A model generated the notes under the pieces. The model saw nothing but the letters and a program-made list of their open reading frames with translations. It was not told the DNA's origin and ran no database searches. From Galdieria sulphuraria (taxonomy: Eukaryota; Rhodophyta; Bangiophyceae; Galdieriales; Galdieriaceae): DNA of 64,000 bases. The stretch covers positions 54,402-118,401 of the forward strand of contig NW_005178419.1 of assembly GCF_000341285.1 (NCBI RefSeq), read 5' to 3'. The position numbers and the translations under genes are program-made. This document shows, one piece after another, positions 45,126 to 55,571 of the stretch (position 1 is the first letter of the stretch; every line of letters begins with the position of its first letter).

Positions 45126-45746
45126 ATGCAACGTGTCGTAAAAGGGAGCAAGTCCCCTTCGGAGGGTTTGACCAAGAGTATTTACAGTGAAGTGACCATA
45201 AAGGCCGCTGAAATTGTAAACTTGGTATGCACCGTAAACTTGGGAGTCCGCAACTTGGACTTGAAAACCATTGCCATTAAAGCGAGAAACGCGGAGTATA
45301 ACCCTAAGCGTTTTCAAGCAGTCATTATGCGTGTAAGGGAACCCAAAACAACTGCCCTCATTTTCAGTTCTGGTAAAATTGTGGTAACGGGAGCGAAAAG
45401 CGAAGAAGAGTCTAAGCGGGCTGCCAAAAAGTTTGTGGTAATTGTCCGAAAGTGTGGATATGAAGAGGCAAAATTTTCTGAGTTCAAAGTTCAAAATGTA
45501 GTTGGCACAAGTGCAGTGGACTTTCCTATACGTTTGGAAGCACTTGCCCAAGCACATACGCAGTTTTGTACATATGAACCAGAATTATTTCCAGGTTTGG
45601 TCTATCGTATGATGGAACCTAAGATTGTACTATTAATATTCGTTTCTGGAAAGTTGGTACTAACTGGTGGGAAAACAAGAAAACAAATAGATGAAGCTTT
45701 AGAAAAGATCAAAAACGTCCTTGTTACTTTTAAGAAAACAAGGTAA
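45126..45746 (+). CDS. TBP: TATA-box binding protein
   Basis: A single exon gives 206 residues. The two pseudo-symmetric repeats are clear: [26 protein letters not shown] with [18 protein letters not shown], and the second repeat with [33 protein letters not shown]. The N-terminal tail before the saddle is short (~28 residues) and lacks the Gln-rich region of animals. TBP nucleates transcription by all three nuclear polymerases. The start is 189 bases from the divergent GPI start. Confidence 0.97.
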   Translation: MQRVVKGSKSPSEGLTKSIYSEVTIKAAEIVNLVCTVNLGVRNLDLKTIAIKARNAEYNPKRFQAVIMRVREPKTTALIFSSGKIVVTGAKSEEESKRAAKKFVVIVRKCGYEEAKFSEFKVQNVVGTSAVDFPIRLEALAQAHTQFCTYEPELFPGLVYRMMEPKIVLLIFVSGKLVLTGGKTRKQIDEALEKIKNVLVTFKKTR

Positions 45747-45873
45747 AGGGTTAAACGTGAATATTTTATCGCAAATTTTTCTCTTCTAGTTACTCTGCGG
45801 CTTGTGAAACACTCTTTTAGATAAAGTGCGCGAATTTTTTTTAAAATGTGTTTTGTAGCTTTTTTCTCTCTCC

Positions 45874-45884
45874 TTTTTGGCGCC
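45874..45884 (+). promoter_or_regulatory. E2F-like site TTTTTGGCGCC
   Basis: The sequence contains TTTGGCGC, an exact E2F/DP consensus, about 115 bases before the sphingolipid synthase-like ATG. A second GC-rich element, TTCGCGC on the minus strand, lies near 45825-45835. Confidence 0.45.
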
Positions 45885-45997
45885 TAATAAAAGAATGCAC
45901 GCAACGCTACTTTCACTCTTCCAGAAATTATTGTTGCAGCACGAGCTGGGCGCATGTGGCCTGAGTGTGGTAAATAAGCTTTTCATATTACTTGTTG

Positions 45998-47257
45998 ATG
46001 CGATTTCCTGTTTCTAGAAACGGCAAGTTATCTACTCTTTCTGAAGTAGCTTCTTCCGAGAGTGGTTTTGTGTCCTCTTACTGTGGTGATAACTCAGTTG
46101 GGGAGGACCTTGAGACATCGAGACGTGCAACTGTTCATTCGGAAAATTTCCGAAAATCTAGTTTCAGAAGGAGGAGTTCGAACTTCTTTCGAATGTTGGT
46201 TCGGTTACAGAACTTGAGAATGCTACTGTCCTACTTTGCTTATTTTGTGCGCTGGTTCACGAACAAGACGTGGCTAAGAGGGTTTTCACCAAAGGGAAGC
46301 TTGTTGAAGCATTGGAAAGAAGAGTTTTTTGTTGAACTAGTTCTGTTGAGAAGAAACTTTTGGTGGATATTTGTCCTGTTTTTTAGCGTTGTATTTCATA
46401 ATTCTTGCTCCAACCTCGCGTACTATTTGTATAACGAGGCTGAAGCGTACAAGTTGGCACCACTTCACGATTGGGTCTATGAGTTTCTTCCAAAGTTTTC
46501 GAAACCGTCTATAGCGGAATGGATATGTAATGCTAGTTTTTACGTTATCAATTTGACGATGGTGGCAGTTGCTTTACAGCCCTTCTTTCGTTTGGACTAT
46601 GTGTATAGTAGACTATCACAGGATATATTGCGTTCCTGTTGTTTTTCTCCTGTTACGGAGTTGGAGGATAATAATACGGACAGTGCTAGAGAAGGTAGCA
46701 GTGTAGATTCTTTTTGGTATAATGGCGGAGTTCGTATTGCTTCCATCCACATGATAAGGCGTTTTTCTGCTGCTTATTTTGTTGGTTGTTTATTGAGATG
46801 TACAAGTTTTTTGATGACAACACTACCAGGAACTGCCGCTCATTGTTTACAGGAACCATTGGGATATTACGATCCTAACAAAGCTCCTGGTTCGTGGAAA
46901 GATATTCTATGGAATACCAATTGGGAAACGAAATGTGGAGATTTGTTGTTTAGCGGACATTCACAACAAGGTATATTGGCGACTCTTATCATTCATCGTT
47001 ATTGTTCTCTGCGCATTTTGGCATATCTAATGTGGCCGATTTTGCTCATTTTTGAATATACAATTGTAGTTACTCGGAGACATTATTCAGTGGATGTTTT
47101 AGTTGCCATGTATGTTATTCCGTTGGTATGGTATTGGTTAAGTCAATGTTCATTACTAGACGAAGCGAATGATCAATGGGTTGTAGAGAAAGTCCTGAAT
47201 AAGATGAATTTGTATAGATATGTAAGGGACGACTCAGAAGCAGATGTAGTTGTTTAA
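45998..47257 (+). CDS. sphingomyelin/inositolphosphorylceramide synthase-like membrane enzyme
   Basis: A single exon from the ATG at 45998 gives 419 residues. A Ser/Arg-rich cytosolic N terminus of ~110 residues precedes about six hydrophobic segments. The lipid phosphotransferase triad is present: His in GDLLFSGHSQQ, and His and Asp in RRHYSVDVLVA, the C2 and C3 motifs of SMS/PAP2-C enzymes. These transfer a phospho-head group from a glycerolipid to ceramide. Which head group is used cannot be read; IPC synthase is likelier in algae than sphingomyelin synthase. Confidence 0.85.
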   Translation: MRFPVSRNGKLSTLSEVASSESGFVSSYCGDNSVGEDLETSRRATVHSENFRKSSFRRRSSNFFRMLVRLQNLRMLLSYFAYFVRWFTNKTWLRGFSPKGSLLKHWKEEFFVELVLLRRNFWWIFVLFFSVVFHNSCSNLAYYLYNEAEAYKLAPLHDWVYEFLPKFSKPSIAEWICNASFYVINLTMVAVALQPFFRLDYVYSRLSQDILRSCCFSPVTELEDNNTDSAREGSSVDSFWYNGGVRIASIHMIRRFSAAYFVGCLLRCTSFLMTTLPGTAAHCLQEPLGYYDPNKAPGSWKDILWNTNWETKCGDLLFSGHSQQGILATLIIHRYCSLRILAYLMWPILLIFEYTIVVTRRHYSVDVLVAMYVIPLVWYWLSQCSLLDEANDQWVVEKVLNKMNLYRYVRDDSEADVVV

Positions 47258-47325
47258 AGAAATATTTAGATGGATATACCACCATTTTTTATTTTATAAA
47301 AACGCAAAACTTGTAAGGACTAAAG

Positions 47326-47916
47326 TTATTCGTGTTTACTTGCAAACGAGAGTGGTAGGCCCATTGTTTTGGCTATCGTTTCATAGTCTTCCGAATCCTT
47401 TGAGTGAGCAGCGTATTGTTCCTCTTCAGAGTGTTTCATGTCGGTTGAGTCCGATTCTTCTTGGCTCCTTATGATGGCCACATCACCATCTTTATATCGT
47501 GACAACTTTTCAATTCTACTCTTTACAGAGTCCACATCTACTCTTTCTACTCTTAACGACATACCTAAATTCTTTTGATGTATTCGACTATTGAGATGGT
47601 TTAAATAAGCATTGGAGTCTTTCTGTAACACTTTACATATTTCACAGTAGAAACCGCTATTCTTGTCTCTCAATGAGGAAACTACAGTTGCCTTTCCAAC
47701 TCTTTTTTCAAAGTCCAACTGATAGTCTCTTCTTTCTAACCACGACCGAGTAGGTGCGAATGGGTCGTCTTGTTCCGGTTGCTTTGCTTTCTTAGCTCTT
47801 TCTCTTTCATTCTTTTCGTCTTGTTCTTTTTGTTCTTTCGCCTTTACTTCAAAAAAAGCCTTGTCCCAAGTTCTTCTACCTGTCACGTTAGAAACTCGTG
47901 CTTTTCCTTTATTCAT
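47326..47916 (-). CDS. SNU23: tri-snRNP zinc-finger protein Snu23/ZMAT2
   Basis: The ATG at 47916 gives 196 residues. The N-terminal TGRRTWDKAFFEVKAKEQ corresponds to the RRKWDKDEYE start of ZMAT2. It continues with RSWLERRDYQLDFEKRVGKATVV, one U1-type C2H2 finger (FYCEICKVLQKDSNAYLNHLNSRIH) and LGMSLRVERVDVD, in the order of ZMAT2/Snu23, a spliceosome B-complex protein. The extension to 48027 in the same frame runs over the IDH leader and is left out. It is divergent from IDH by 64 bases. Confidence 0.9.
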   Translation of the reverse strand: MNKGKARVSNVTGRRTWDKAFFEVKAKEQKEQDEKNERERAKKAKQPEQDDPFAPTRSWLERRDYQLDFEKRVGKATVVSSLRDKNSGFYCEICKVLQKDSNAYLNHLNSRIHQKNLGMSLRVERVDVDSVKSRIEKLSRYKDGDVAIIRSQEESDSTDMKHSEEEQYAAHSKDSEDYETIAKTMGLPLSFASKHE

Positions 47917-47980
47917 TTCAAACTTTTTATAAACATCCATCCAGTCTTCCACAATTTCTGGATTGTGGATCCTCATTATC

Positions 47981-49398
47981 ATGAACGGCTTTGTCCGATA
48001 CTTCAAACAAGTCAAAGGATATTCCAAGTATTTACAAAATTATGCAGTCGATCAATTGGTATCGAGTCGATCACTATCCACTGCTTCACAACGATATACC
48101 GTTACCTTATTTCCCGGCGACGGTATTGGTCCCGAAATATCTAAAGCTGTACAAGATGTCTTTGCTGCAGCAGAACTTCCCATCGATTGGGAAGTATATC
48201 ATGTTTCTACAAAGTCTGTAAAACCTGGAGAAGATTTGATTCCAAAGGAAGCTTTGGATGCTGTGAAAAGAAACGGTTATGGTTTGAAAGGTAAGCGATA
48301 AGACAAACTTTCAAAGACATATCCGCGTAGAGATTTATGTAGTTTTGGAGGATTAACTTTTATTATTTTCTAGGACCGTTGGAAACGCCCATCGGAAAGG
48401 GACACAAGTCACTCAATCTGACACTAAGAAAGGCACTTTCTTTGTATGCCAACGTAAGACCCTGTGTGAGTGTACCAGGAGTAAAGACTAAATATGGTGA
48501 GAGTATCCTTGATTATGATGGATTTGGCTTTTTATTTCTTTGGTTATAGAGAATGTGAATGTAGTGACTGTTCGTGAGAATACAGAAGGAGAATATAGTG
48601 GTTTGGAACATATTGTTTATCCTGGTGTGGTAGAAATGATCAAATTGATAACGAGACAAGCTTCTCTACGTGTTGCTAGATATGCTTTTGAATATGCCAA
48701 AAACAATCAAAGAAAGTAAGAAGAAAGTGATATATACTTTCTGAATGAAACCTCATTGAATAATATCATAGAATGGTAACTGCTGTACATAAAGCTACCG
48801 TCATGAAAAGAGCAGATGGACTATTTTTGGATTGTTGTCGAGAAGTGGCACAACAATATCCCAATATTCAATATGAAGAAATGTTGATTGACACTTGTGC
48901 TGCACATTTGGTACAGAATCCTTCACGTTTGGATGTGATGGTTATGCCCAATCTGTATGGAGATATCATAAGTGATTTATGTGCTGGTCTCATAGGTATA
49001 TTTATTTCTACTTTTGTGACTCTTTGGGACAGATGGATGATCGTTATTTAGGTGGATTAGGTTTAACTCCATCAGGAAATATGGGTGAAGCTTGCATGTT
49101 GGCAGAAGCTGTCCATGGTACGGCACCTGATATTGCTGGAAAGAATGCAGCCAATCCTACAGCGCTGTTATTGAGTTCACTTATGATGGTTCGTCAAATG
49201 AAGCTCTTTGAAAAGGCAGATATCATTGAAAATGCAATCTATGATGTATTAAAAGAAGGAAAGGTAAATAGGAAAGAGTGTCTTTGTATGAAGAAGACTA
49301 AAACCTTCGAGGTACGTACGAGAGACTTGGGTGGAACAGCTACTTGTACGGATTATACTTTGGCCATTGTGGACAAAATTCGCAAGTCGCTTCAATAA
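47981..49398 (+). CDS. NAD-dependent isocitrate dehydrogenase, catalytic-type subunit, mitochondrial
   Basis: Exons 47981-48290, 48374-48496, 48550-48715, 48772-48995, 49052-49263 and 49312-49398 give 373 residues. The enzyme oxidises isocitrate to 2-oxoglutarate in the TCA cycle. Seen: [47 protein letters not shown] with the catalytic Lys region; [27 protein letters not shown]; and [15 protein letters not shown]. The first ~40 residues form a basic presequence. The last intron (48 nt) is a multiple of three with no stop, so it could be retained in frame; splicing restores [12 protein letters not shown]. Confidence 0.94.
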
Positions 49399-49436
49399 AA
49401 AATAATAATAATCCCATTGTGTTTTGACCAAAAAGT

Positions 49437-50197
49437 ATGGCAAGTTCCAGTCAACAACAACAACAAGAAGAAGAAGAAGACTCAAAGTTGGATCATATTT
49501 TGTCGCAAACACTAGAAGAGTTTTCAATTAGTGACAATGGAGTAAATGAAAGTGTTCCCAATAGCTCGGACCAAGATAGGAAGGATTATACTTCTTCTTT
49601 AGAACAAGTCTTAAATATGTTGTCCCAAGAGGAACAGACAAAAGGGTCCGAAGACTATGATCAATTGTTACAAAGTCTTGTTTCACAACTTTCCACTTTG
49701 GAAGGTGAAAAAGGAGGAGAAGAAGCAACAACTGATGGTAGACAAGAGGAAACTCAAAGTGGTTCAAGGGATTTTGTGGGTCAAGAACAGCGCAACACCG
49801 AAGACGACTTGGAGAATATTATGCAAGTCATAGTCAAACAATTATTATCCAGAGAAATACTACAGGAACCTATGGAACAACTTTATCTGCGGTATTGTTC
49901 GTGGTTGGATGAGAATGGGAGTTCCTCAGAAGACTATGAAAGATACGTACAACAGAAGCAATTGGTGTATCAAATATGTGAAGAATATCGTGGAGAAGGA
50001 GACACTGATACAGTCCTACAGTTGCTACAAGAAGTAAGTTGAGAAGTTGGTTGCTTGGTATATGCTAAGTTTGAGTATATTAGATGCAAAGTTTGGGTGC
50101 TCCTCCTCCCAATGTTATTTCACAAGTAGAAGAAGACAATGAATCAGTAGATTCGCAGTTGAGAGATTTACAGAATATTCAATGTCGTAATCAATAA
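49437..50197 (+). CDS. PEX19: peroxisomal membrane protein import receptor PEX19
   Basis: Exons 49437-50033 and 50084-50197 (50-nt intron) give 236 residues. PEX19 binds new peroxisomal membrane proteins and docks on PEX3. Seen: acidic Gln-rich N terminus; a helical middle with LENIMQVIVKQLLSREIL and LQEPMEQLYLRY; the diagnostic MQSLGAPPPNVI; and a C-terminal CaaX box, CRNQ, suited to farnesylation. Only 38 bases separate it from the IDH stop, so its promoter probably overlaps the IDH 3' end. Confidence 0.93.
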
Positions 50198-50213
50198 GAG
50201 TGTCGTCTTATGG

Positions 50214-50262
50214 ATATATATATATATATATATAGATAGATAGATAGATATATAAGAGAGAG
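50214..50262. repeat. compound (TA)n-(GATA)n-(GA)n microsatellite
   Basis: TA units followed by four or five GATA units and a short GA tract, between the convergent ends of PEX19 and the GT31 gene. Confidence 0.85.
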
Positions 50263-50282
50263 AGTCTTTATACTCAAGTCCA

Positions 50283-51594
50283 CTAAGGAAAATGAAAATG
50301 AGGAGATACAATATCTGCAATATCTTTGAACCGAACCAACTGTTTGTTTTTTCCAATTATTTGTTGTTGAAGAGAAAATAGAAAGGCAAACTCCTCATCA
50401 TCGCAATGGTGGAAGCTGGCAACTATATCTTGTGATTTGGATTGTTTATAAGGTGGTTGAGAATAATAAGTATCAAAAAAGCTTTTAGGATCGACTGCAA
50501 TGAAATGTGTTCCCATAGGAACTATTTGGATTCCTAGTTCTTGAAAGCAAAGACCAATTTTGATATCACCAGCCCAACAATCTTGAAACCTTTGCATACA
50601 CCAAGGTATCATATCCATCAAAGCCTCCAAAGCCCAGTAATTGACAATTATTCCAGAACCTCCATGTGCAAACCAAGGATTGAGAGTTCCATTTGTCATA
50701 CCACTTGGATCATAACCTTCACATAATGCTACATTAAACTGATTACCCATATAAATAGGAATCTCTTCTCTCATCGCCTGTTGAAAAATGGGATGTTGTA
50801 AGATAGCTGCCAAACCATCTAAGAAGAAGAAAGTATCATCGTCACACATGATATACCAATCCATATAAGGAAACTTTTTCCACAACATATGAAAACCTGG
50901 TAAATTCTTTTCTCGGTCTTGCCTATACTCATTTGAGAACCCATTTCTCTCTCTCTCTCTCTCTTATCACTTGTTTTATAACTTACCACCAACCAGTTTT
51001 AGTTTGGTCTACAGTTACTTCCAAAGTTTTCTTTTGACTAGAAGACGAAAGTAGCAAAGGTTGTCTATTTTCTAGAAAAGTTTCCAGCGACAATCCTACT
51101 GATTCGAACATTTCCTTCAACCCTACTGCATCATATCTAGAATCTGCCAGGTCACTCACAACCAAATAGTTCTTTGCTCTTTGTAGCCAAGTGTTATTGG
51201 GATTGGGAAATCTCTCTTCAATGACTTCCGCTCCAGTTTTAATAGCAAAAGCAACTCTACTGGACAGTGCCTCCCAATTAGCATCTTTATCACTTCCCAG
51301 GTTGGTATTGTCCACTTTATCCTCCAACACAGAATAAAAGAATCCATAATACAATCGACTTGCACTCCATAGGAGAGCCACTGCAAATATCAGTATGATA
51401 GAAATAAAGATATAGTTTCTCTTCAAAAAAGCTAAAACACGGAACTGGCCAGTTATCCCTTGTCCACGTCCCTTTGGCTTTTCTATATTTGTTGTATTGG
51501 CGGATATTTTGTTCATAAATTGCTTACTTTTCGAGTGACGGCTGTTCAGTTTTCCACTGGTCACTTTTTGATTATTCGTTGCATTGCGATGCAT
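50283..51594 (-). CDS. Fringe/C1GALT-like glycosyltransferase (GT31), type II membrane
   Basis: Exons 51594-50987 and 50922-50283 (64-nt intron) give 416 residues. A basic N terminus of ~65 residues precedes one transmembrane helix (YIFISIILIFAVALLWSA). The luminal domain has WWQDREKNLP across the splice junction, DWYIMCDDDTFFFLDGL with the metal-binding DDD, and FAHGGSGIIVNYWALEAL, matching Fringe/C1GALT/beta-1,3-galactosyltransferases. It acts in the Golgi; donor and acceptor are unknown. The intron contains a (CT)n run at about 50948-50964. Confidence 0.85.
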
Positions 51595-51921
51595 CAACGA
51601 CTTATTCCCATTTTAGGGGAGCAAACTGAATGGGGTTCCTCATCCATGCTACGTGGAACGTATTGATTGGTCTTCTCAAAGGCTGGCTTGTCTCTTTGAC
51701 ATCTTATAGTGTTCATGGAAGGTGATCTATAGTAGGATGTATATGAAGGTCCATTTAAAGTTTCTTTCTTTCTTTCTAAAAGTCATTTTCTGAACAGACA
51801 AGTATTTGAAATAAAATGACAAGTTTATACAAAGACAGACAAAGAGTATATATCTTACTTTTGTAAAGCACAAAAACAAATCTGATAAGAGTCATAGACG
51901 TTGCTCTCTAAGTCTACTCCG
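51595..51921. other. intergenic region between GT31 and CCDC6-like genes
   Basis: About 330 bases with a short TTTC repeat near 51765-51778. No open frame with a domain and no RNA gene. Confidence 0.55.
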
Positions 51922-52585
51922 TTATTCAGTGGAAGAAACGGTTTCACTCTTCTTTTCCACGTTAGACTCCAAACGTTGCCGAACTTGGGACAGGGTAGGC
52001 GACAAACTCAGATGAGAACACTCGTCACTATCTCTTACAGAAGAGTAACATCTTGTGGGGGTCACCGAAGGAGTGGCTTGTCTGCTCAATTCTTCTATTT
52101 TCTTTTCCAATTGCCTAAAGATACCGTCAGTACTAACCTTATCACTCCCCAATACTTAACTGTTTCTCTACTCTTAGTTCATCCAACTGTCGCTGCAAAC
52201 GATTCACTATGAATTCTTGTTCTTGTTCTAGTTGATTTTCTATATTCACTTTTTCTCTACGTAACTGTTCCAGTTTTTGTTGCAGATTATTGGTCAGATA
52301 TTCCTCTTCTTGTTCAATCTGCACTGCCAAGCGTTCTTTTTCTTCTTTCAACTCTGTTAGACGCTTTATCAATTTATTAGCTATATATTCCTCCTCTGCT
52401 TCAATATGAGTTTGCATAGAAAACGAGAGTTGTTTCATCTCTTTCAATTCTTGTTCAACTACTTTCCTCTTGTGTTTTTCTGCAAATAATTCAGCTTTGA
52501 GTTGAGACAACTCGTTCAAAAGTTCTTCGTAACTTGGCTTCTTTGCTTGTAGGTCTTGTTCACTATCTCCCAGTAGGTAACTCAT
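51922..52585 (-). CDS. CCDC6-like coiled-coil protein
   Basis: The ATG at 52585 opens a coiled coil with three repeats of a distinctive unit: EEEYIANKLIKRLTELKEEKERL, QEEEYLTNNLQQKLEQLRREK and EQEQEFIVNRLQRQLDELR. This EEE-(Y/F)-(I/L)-x-N-x-L pattern is the hallmark of CCDC6 proteins. A second frame (52114 down to 51922) carries the Ser/Thr-rich tail. It must be joined by an intron near 52171-52115, but none of the candidate junctions combines normal length, phase and coiled-coil continuity: a 34-nt intron (52171-52138) or a 73-nt intron (52187-52115) keeps phase. Function is unknown; CCDC6 is a phosphatase regulator in animals. Confidence 0.7.
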
Positions 52586-53039
52586 TGTGCTACTTTTTAA
52601 CACACAAGTCTCTCTTTCAAAGTTATGTGGACATGTCTTGAAACACTTGTGTTCAAACGAGTCTTGTTGGGCAAACCCTCCAACCCATAATACCACCACC
52701 ACTACGCCTTCCACAAATCATCCTCCTCCAATCATTACTTTTCATTTTCTTTCTCCTCTAAAAGCATCAAGTCTTTACAATCTATATATTCTGTTCTTCT
52801 TATCCAAATGGATATTATAATAACCATGGGAATATAACAACAGAGAATCTTTCCAACTCAATGATCATCTTATGTTTTATTTATCCTTTCAAGTGTTTCC
52901 TCATCTTGTTTTGATACATGAATCTTGTATTATCTAAAAAAGTTGTATTGTTCTTGACAAGTTTTGTGATCAAAAAGAAATTCAAACTCTTTTTCCTTAG
53001 TTGGAATAGTTATTTTATTGATTAACAAGGGCCTTCGAC
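52586..53039. other. divergent promoter region, CCDC6-like / gamma-carbonic anhydrase
   Basis: About 450 bases between divergent starts. A frame extending the CCDC6-like protein upstream (to 52714) is open but low-complexity. No RNA gene seen. Confidence 0.5.
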
Positions 53040-53987
53040 ATGTCCGTTTGGAGTCAAATATGTCAAACAACGGGTAACTTGTTAAGAAAGAGTGGTCAAG
53101 CTCTAGATAAAGTTGGAGAACAATTTCAAGGTGTTTATGCCTATAAAGAACTTTGTAAGTGTTTTTATTCTCCGATGGAAAATCATCATCTCATCTCGTT
53201 CCCTTTGTGTGTAGTGAGTAGGCACCACCGCATGAGAGCCATTCTTGACAAGAAGCCATTGCTTTCTAGTCAAGTATTTGTTGCACCTAATGCATCCGTG
53301 ATTGGAACAGTCGAGTTGGGACCCAATAGCTCTGTATGGTATGGCGCAATCGTTCGTGGAGACGTTGCTTCGGTTAGTATCGGAGAAAACACCAACGTTC
53401 AAGATCGTGCTTGTATACACTTGTCAAAAGGTGATTCTATGTTTCAAGGTGGATTACTTAACAACTGCACAGAAACCGTGATCGGGAGCCGAGTCTCGAT
53501 CGGTCACGGAGCTATCATTCACGGAGCTCATATACAAGACGAGTGTATGGTAGGTATGGGCGCCATTCTTTTGGAAGGATGTAAAATATCAAAGCACGCC
53601 ATAGTGGGTTCAGGTAAAGACTTTCTTTTTTGAGGAATCAATCTTTTTAGTTTTCTAGGTGCGGTTGTTCCTCGCAAGGCAATTATTCCAACTGGAGAGC
53701 TTTGGGCAGGTTCTCCAGCTCGCTTTGTACGAAAACTACTAACGGAAGAAATTGATGCTATATTACAATCTGCTGAGGATTACACTAACTTGGCTGCAGC
53801 ACATGCAGTGGAGTGTTCCAAATCTTTGGAAGAGATTGAATCCGATAAAATTGCCAGAAAGTTGCGGTCAGAGTTGACTGCCGATCATGCACCAACAGCG
53901 ACAGATGAGGAAATTGAAGCCATAGTACAAGAGGAATTGAGCTTATTTCGGAAACAAGTGGAGAAGTATAAGCAACTTACAGCTTAA
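53040..53987 (+). CDS. gamma-type carbonic anhydrase, mitochondrial complex I subunit
   Basis: Exons 53040-53154, 53215-53613 and 53659-53987 give 280 residues. The N terminus (GNLLRKSGQALDKVGEQFQG) matches plant gamma-CA. The left-handed beta-helix has hexapeptide repeats (VFVAPNASVIGTVELGPNSSVWYGAIVRGDV). Metal-ligand His lie in RACIHLS, VSIGHGAIIHGA and spacing is as in CamH-like proteins. The C-terminal helix (EDYTNLAAAHAVECSKS) matches the plant protein. In plants and algae these form a membrane-attached domain of mitochondrial complex I. Confidence 0.93.
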
Positions 53988-54148
53988 AAAAGTCTCTAAA
54001 GAGCAAAGTCTAATAATAACGTTTTGGAATGATATGGTTTGGAAATGATGATGATAAATAGAGAGAATATGGACAGTAGTCTTCTTGTATTTTGGTCTCT
54101 TTCTTTGTCCAATCATTGGATACTGCAAATCATATTTTATTGAATAGT

Positions 54149-55522
54149 TTATTTTTGTGGTGGCCAATCCACTATCCAAGGAACACTCGTATTTGATTTG
54201 TTCTTTTTGCTTTCCCCGTGTTTTTTCACCATTTCTTGAAAATGAAAATAATCTGATGGTTTCAAATGCATTGCGGAACAAAATGCTTTTTCCATGAGTG
54301 ACAATTTATCATGGTCTTTCATAGCTGTGGTAATAGTCATCGGCTTCCAATCTGTGTTCGATGATGCAACAACTTTGTGAGGTGTCGATGATTTTTTCGT
54401 TTTCTTTTTCTCTGTATCTTCTCTTTGGCTCGTTTCACGTAAAGGAGAATGATTCATTCGTTCCAAATGTTGTTCCAATTCTTCCACACGACGCATAACT
54501 TGACTTTCAAACTCTTCCGCCTGTTTGAAATCACAAATGCCATTTGCTCGATAGGACAATAAACGAACCAGTTCACTTCTATATGCAATATCTTGTTTCA
54601 CAAACTGTATAAAGCTGTCCAATTCCTCTTTGGACAAAAACTGACCAAAGTTGAAAAAAAGCTCCATCCATTTTCTATCTTCATTGCCAAGTTGTTGTAA
54701 GTCTTCCTTGAATTGGTTGGCATCATACATTTTCCATCTCAAGACTGCATCCTTCTTACGCTCTCTTTCCTGCAACTTGATATCATATATTTCCAACAGC
54801 TTCAACTTCAAATGTCTCTCTTCTAGAGTGTCATCTTCTACTATCTGCAGCTCTGCTATGGTTGCTTCTGCATTGTCATCATATTCGACGTCAAAGTCCT
54901 TCCGCTTTGGTAGAAAACCGGAAAGAATCGAGCTTTCATCTAGAGATACTTTAACTGGAGTGACTTCCTGTGTTGCTTGTTCAGTTTCTTTTGATTCTTG
55001 TGCACTTTCGGGTTCTTCTTGATCCTTCATAAAAGTCGCAGTGGCCGTCGTCTTAAAGTCCAAACTCGGAAGAGGCGCAGTAGCACTTTGGAGATAGACT
55101 TGATGGTAGTGTTGCTCACATTTGCTTTTGGATTTTGTTCGGACGTATTCAGACACTAGTTGCCAGTTGTGTAAGCCATACATGAGCATAGCGTCAAGTA
55201 AATTTTCTTCTTCCTCTGCTGTCCAACCTTGACAAAATGGGAACTCTGCGATATACGATATGACTCGATAAGGATGATACGACCGGTGAGGATATATTTC
55301 TACTCCAACCGAAAAACAAGGAAGACAAAAGTCAAAGTTTGGGCATTCTGCACAACGAAAGTACAAAGTGCGGGTAATATCCACTCCACAATAGTCACAA
55401 GTACACTTAGGGCCAACTTTGATATCTGTTCTGCCCGACCTTCTTGCTGCCAAAGGAGAAGATACAGGAACCACTTCTACTGACCTTTTTCTCTTTTTCT
55501 TGGAACTTGTGCTTTCCAACAT
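54149..55522 (-). CDS. ADA2: transcriptional adaptor ADA2 (SAGA/GCN5 complex)
   Basis: The ATG at 55522 gives 457 residues in one exon. Order: a ZZ finger (CDYCGVDITRTLYFRCAECPNFDFCLPCF, residues ~45-80), a SANT domain (GWTAEEEENLLDAMLMYGLHNW), a middle region with EYDDNAEATIAELQIVEDD, the ADA2 hallmark, and a C-terminal SWIRM-like domain (MEKAFCSAMHLKPSDYFHFQEMV). ADA2 stimulates GCN5 histone acetylation. The start is 49 bases from the divergent Prp3 start. The frame is open upstream into Prp3; the ZZ domain starts soon after the chosen ATG. Confidence 0.95.
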   Translation of the reverse strand: MLESTSSKKKRKRSVEVVPVSSPLAARRSGRTDIKVGPKCTCDYCGVDITRTLYFRCAECPNFDFCLPCFSVGVEIYPHRSYHPYRVISYIAEFPFCQGWTAEEEENLLDAMLMYGLHNWQLVSEYVRTKSKSKCEQHYHQVYLQSATAPLPSLDFKTTATATFMKDQEEPESAQESKETEQATQEVTPVKVSLDESSILSGFLPKRKDFDVEYDDNAEATIAELQIVEDDTLEERHLKLKLLEIYDIKLQERERKKDAVLRWKMYDANQFKEDLQQLGNEDRKWMELFFNFGQFLSKEELDSFIQFVKQDIAYRSELVRLLSYRANGICDFKQAEEFESQVMRRVEELEQHLERMNHSPLRETSQREDTEKKKTKKSSTPHKVVASSNTDWKPMTITTAMKDHDKLSLMEKAFCSAMHLKPSDYFHFQEMVKKHGESKKNKSNTSVPWIVDWPPQK

Positions 55523-55571
55523 GAACCACCACCAAAACACCCCCCCTCTCTTTTTGTGTAATTGATTTTGG

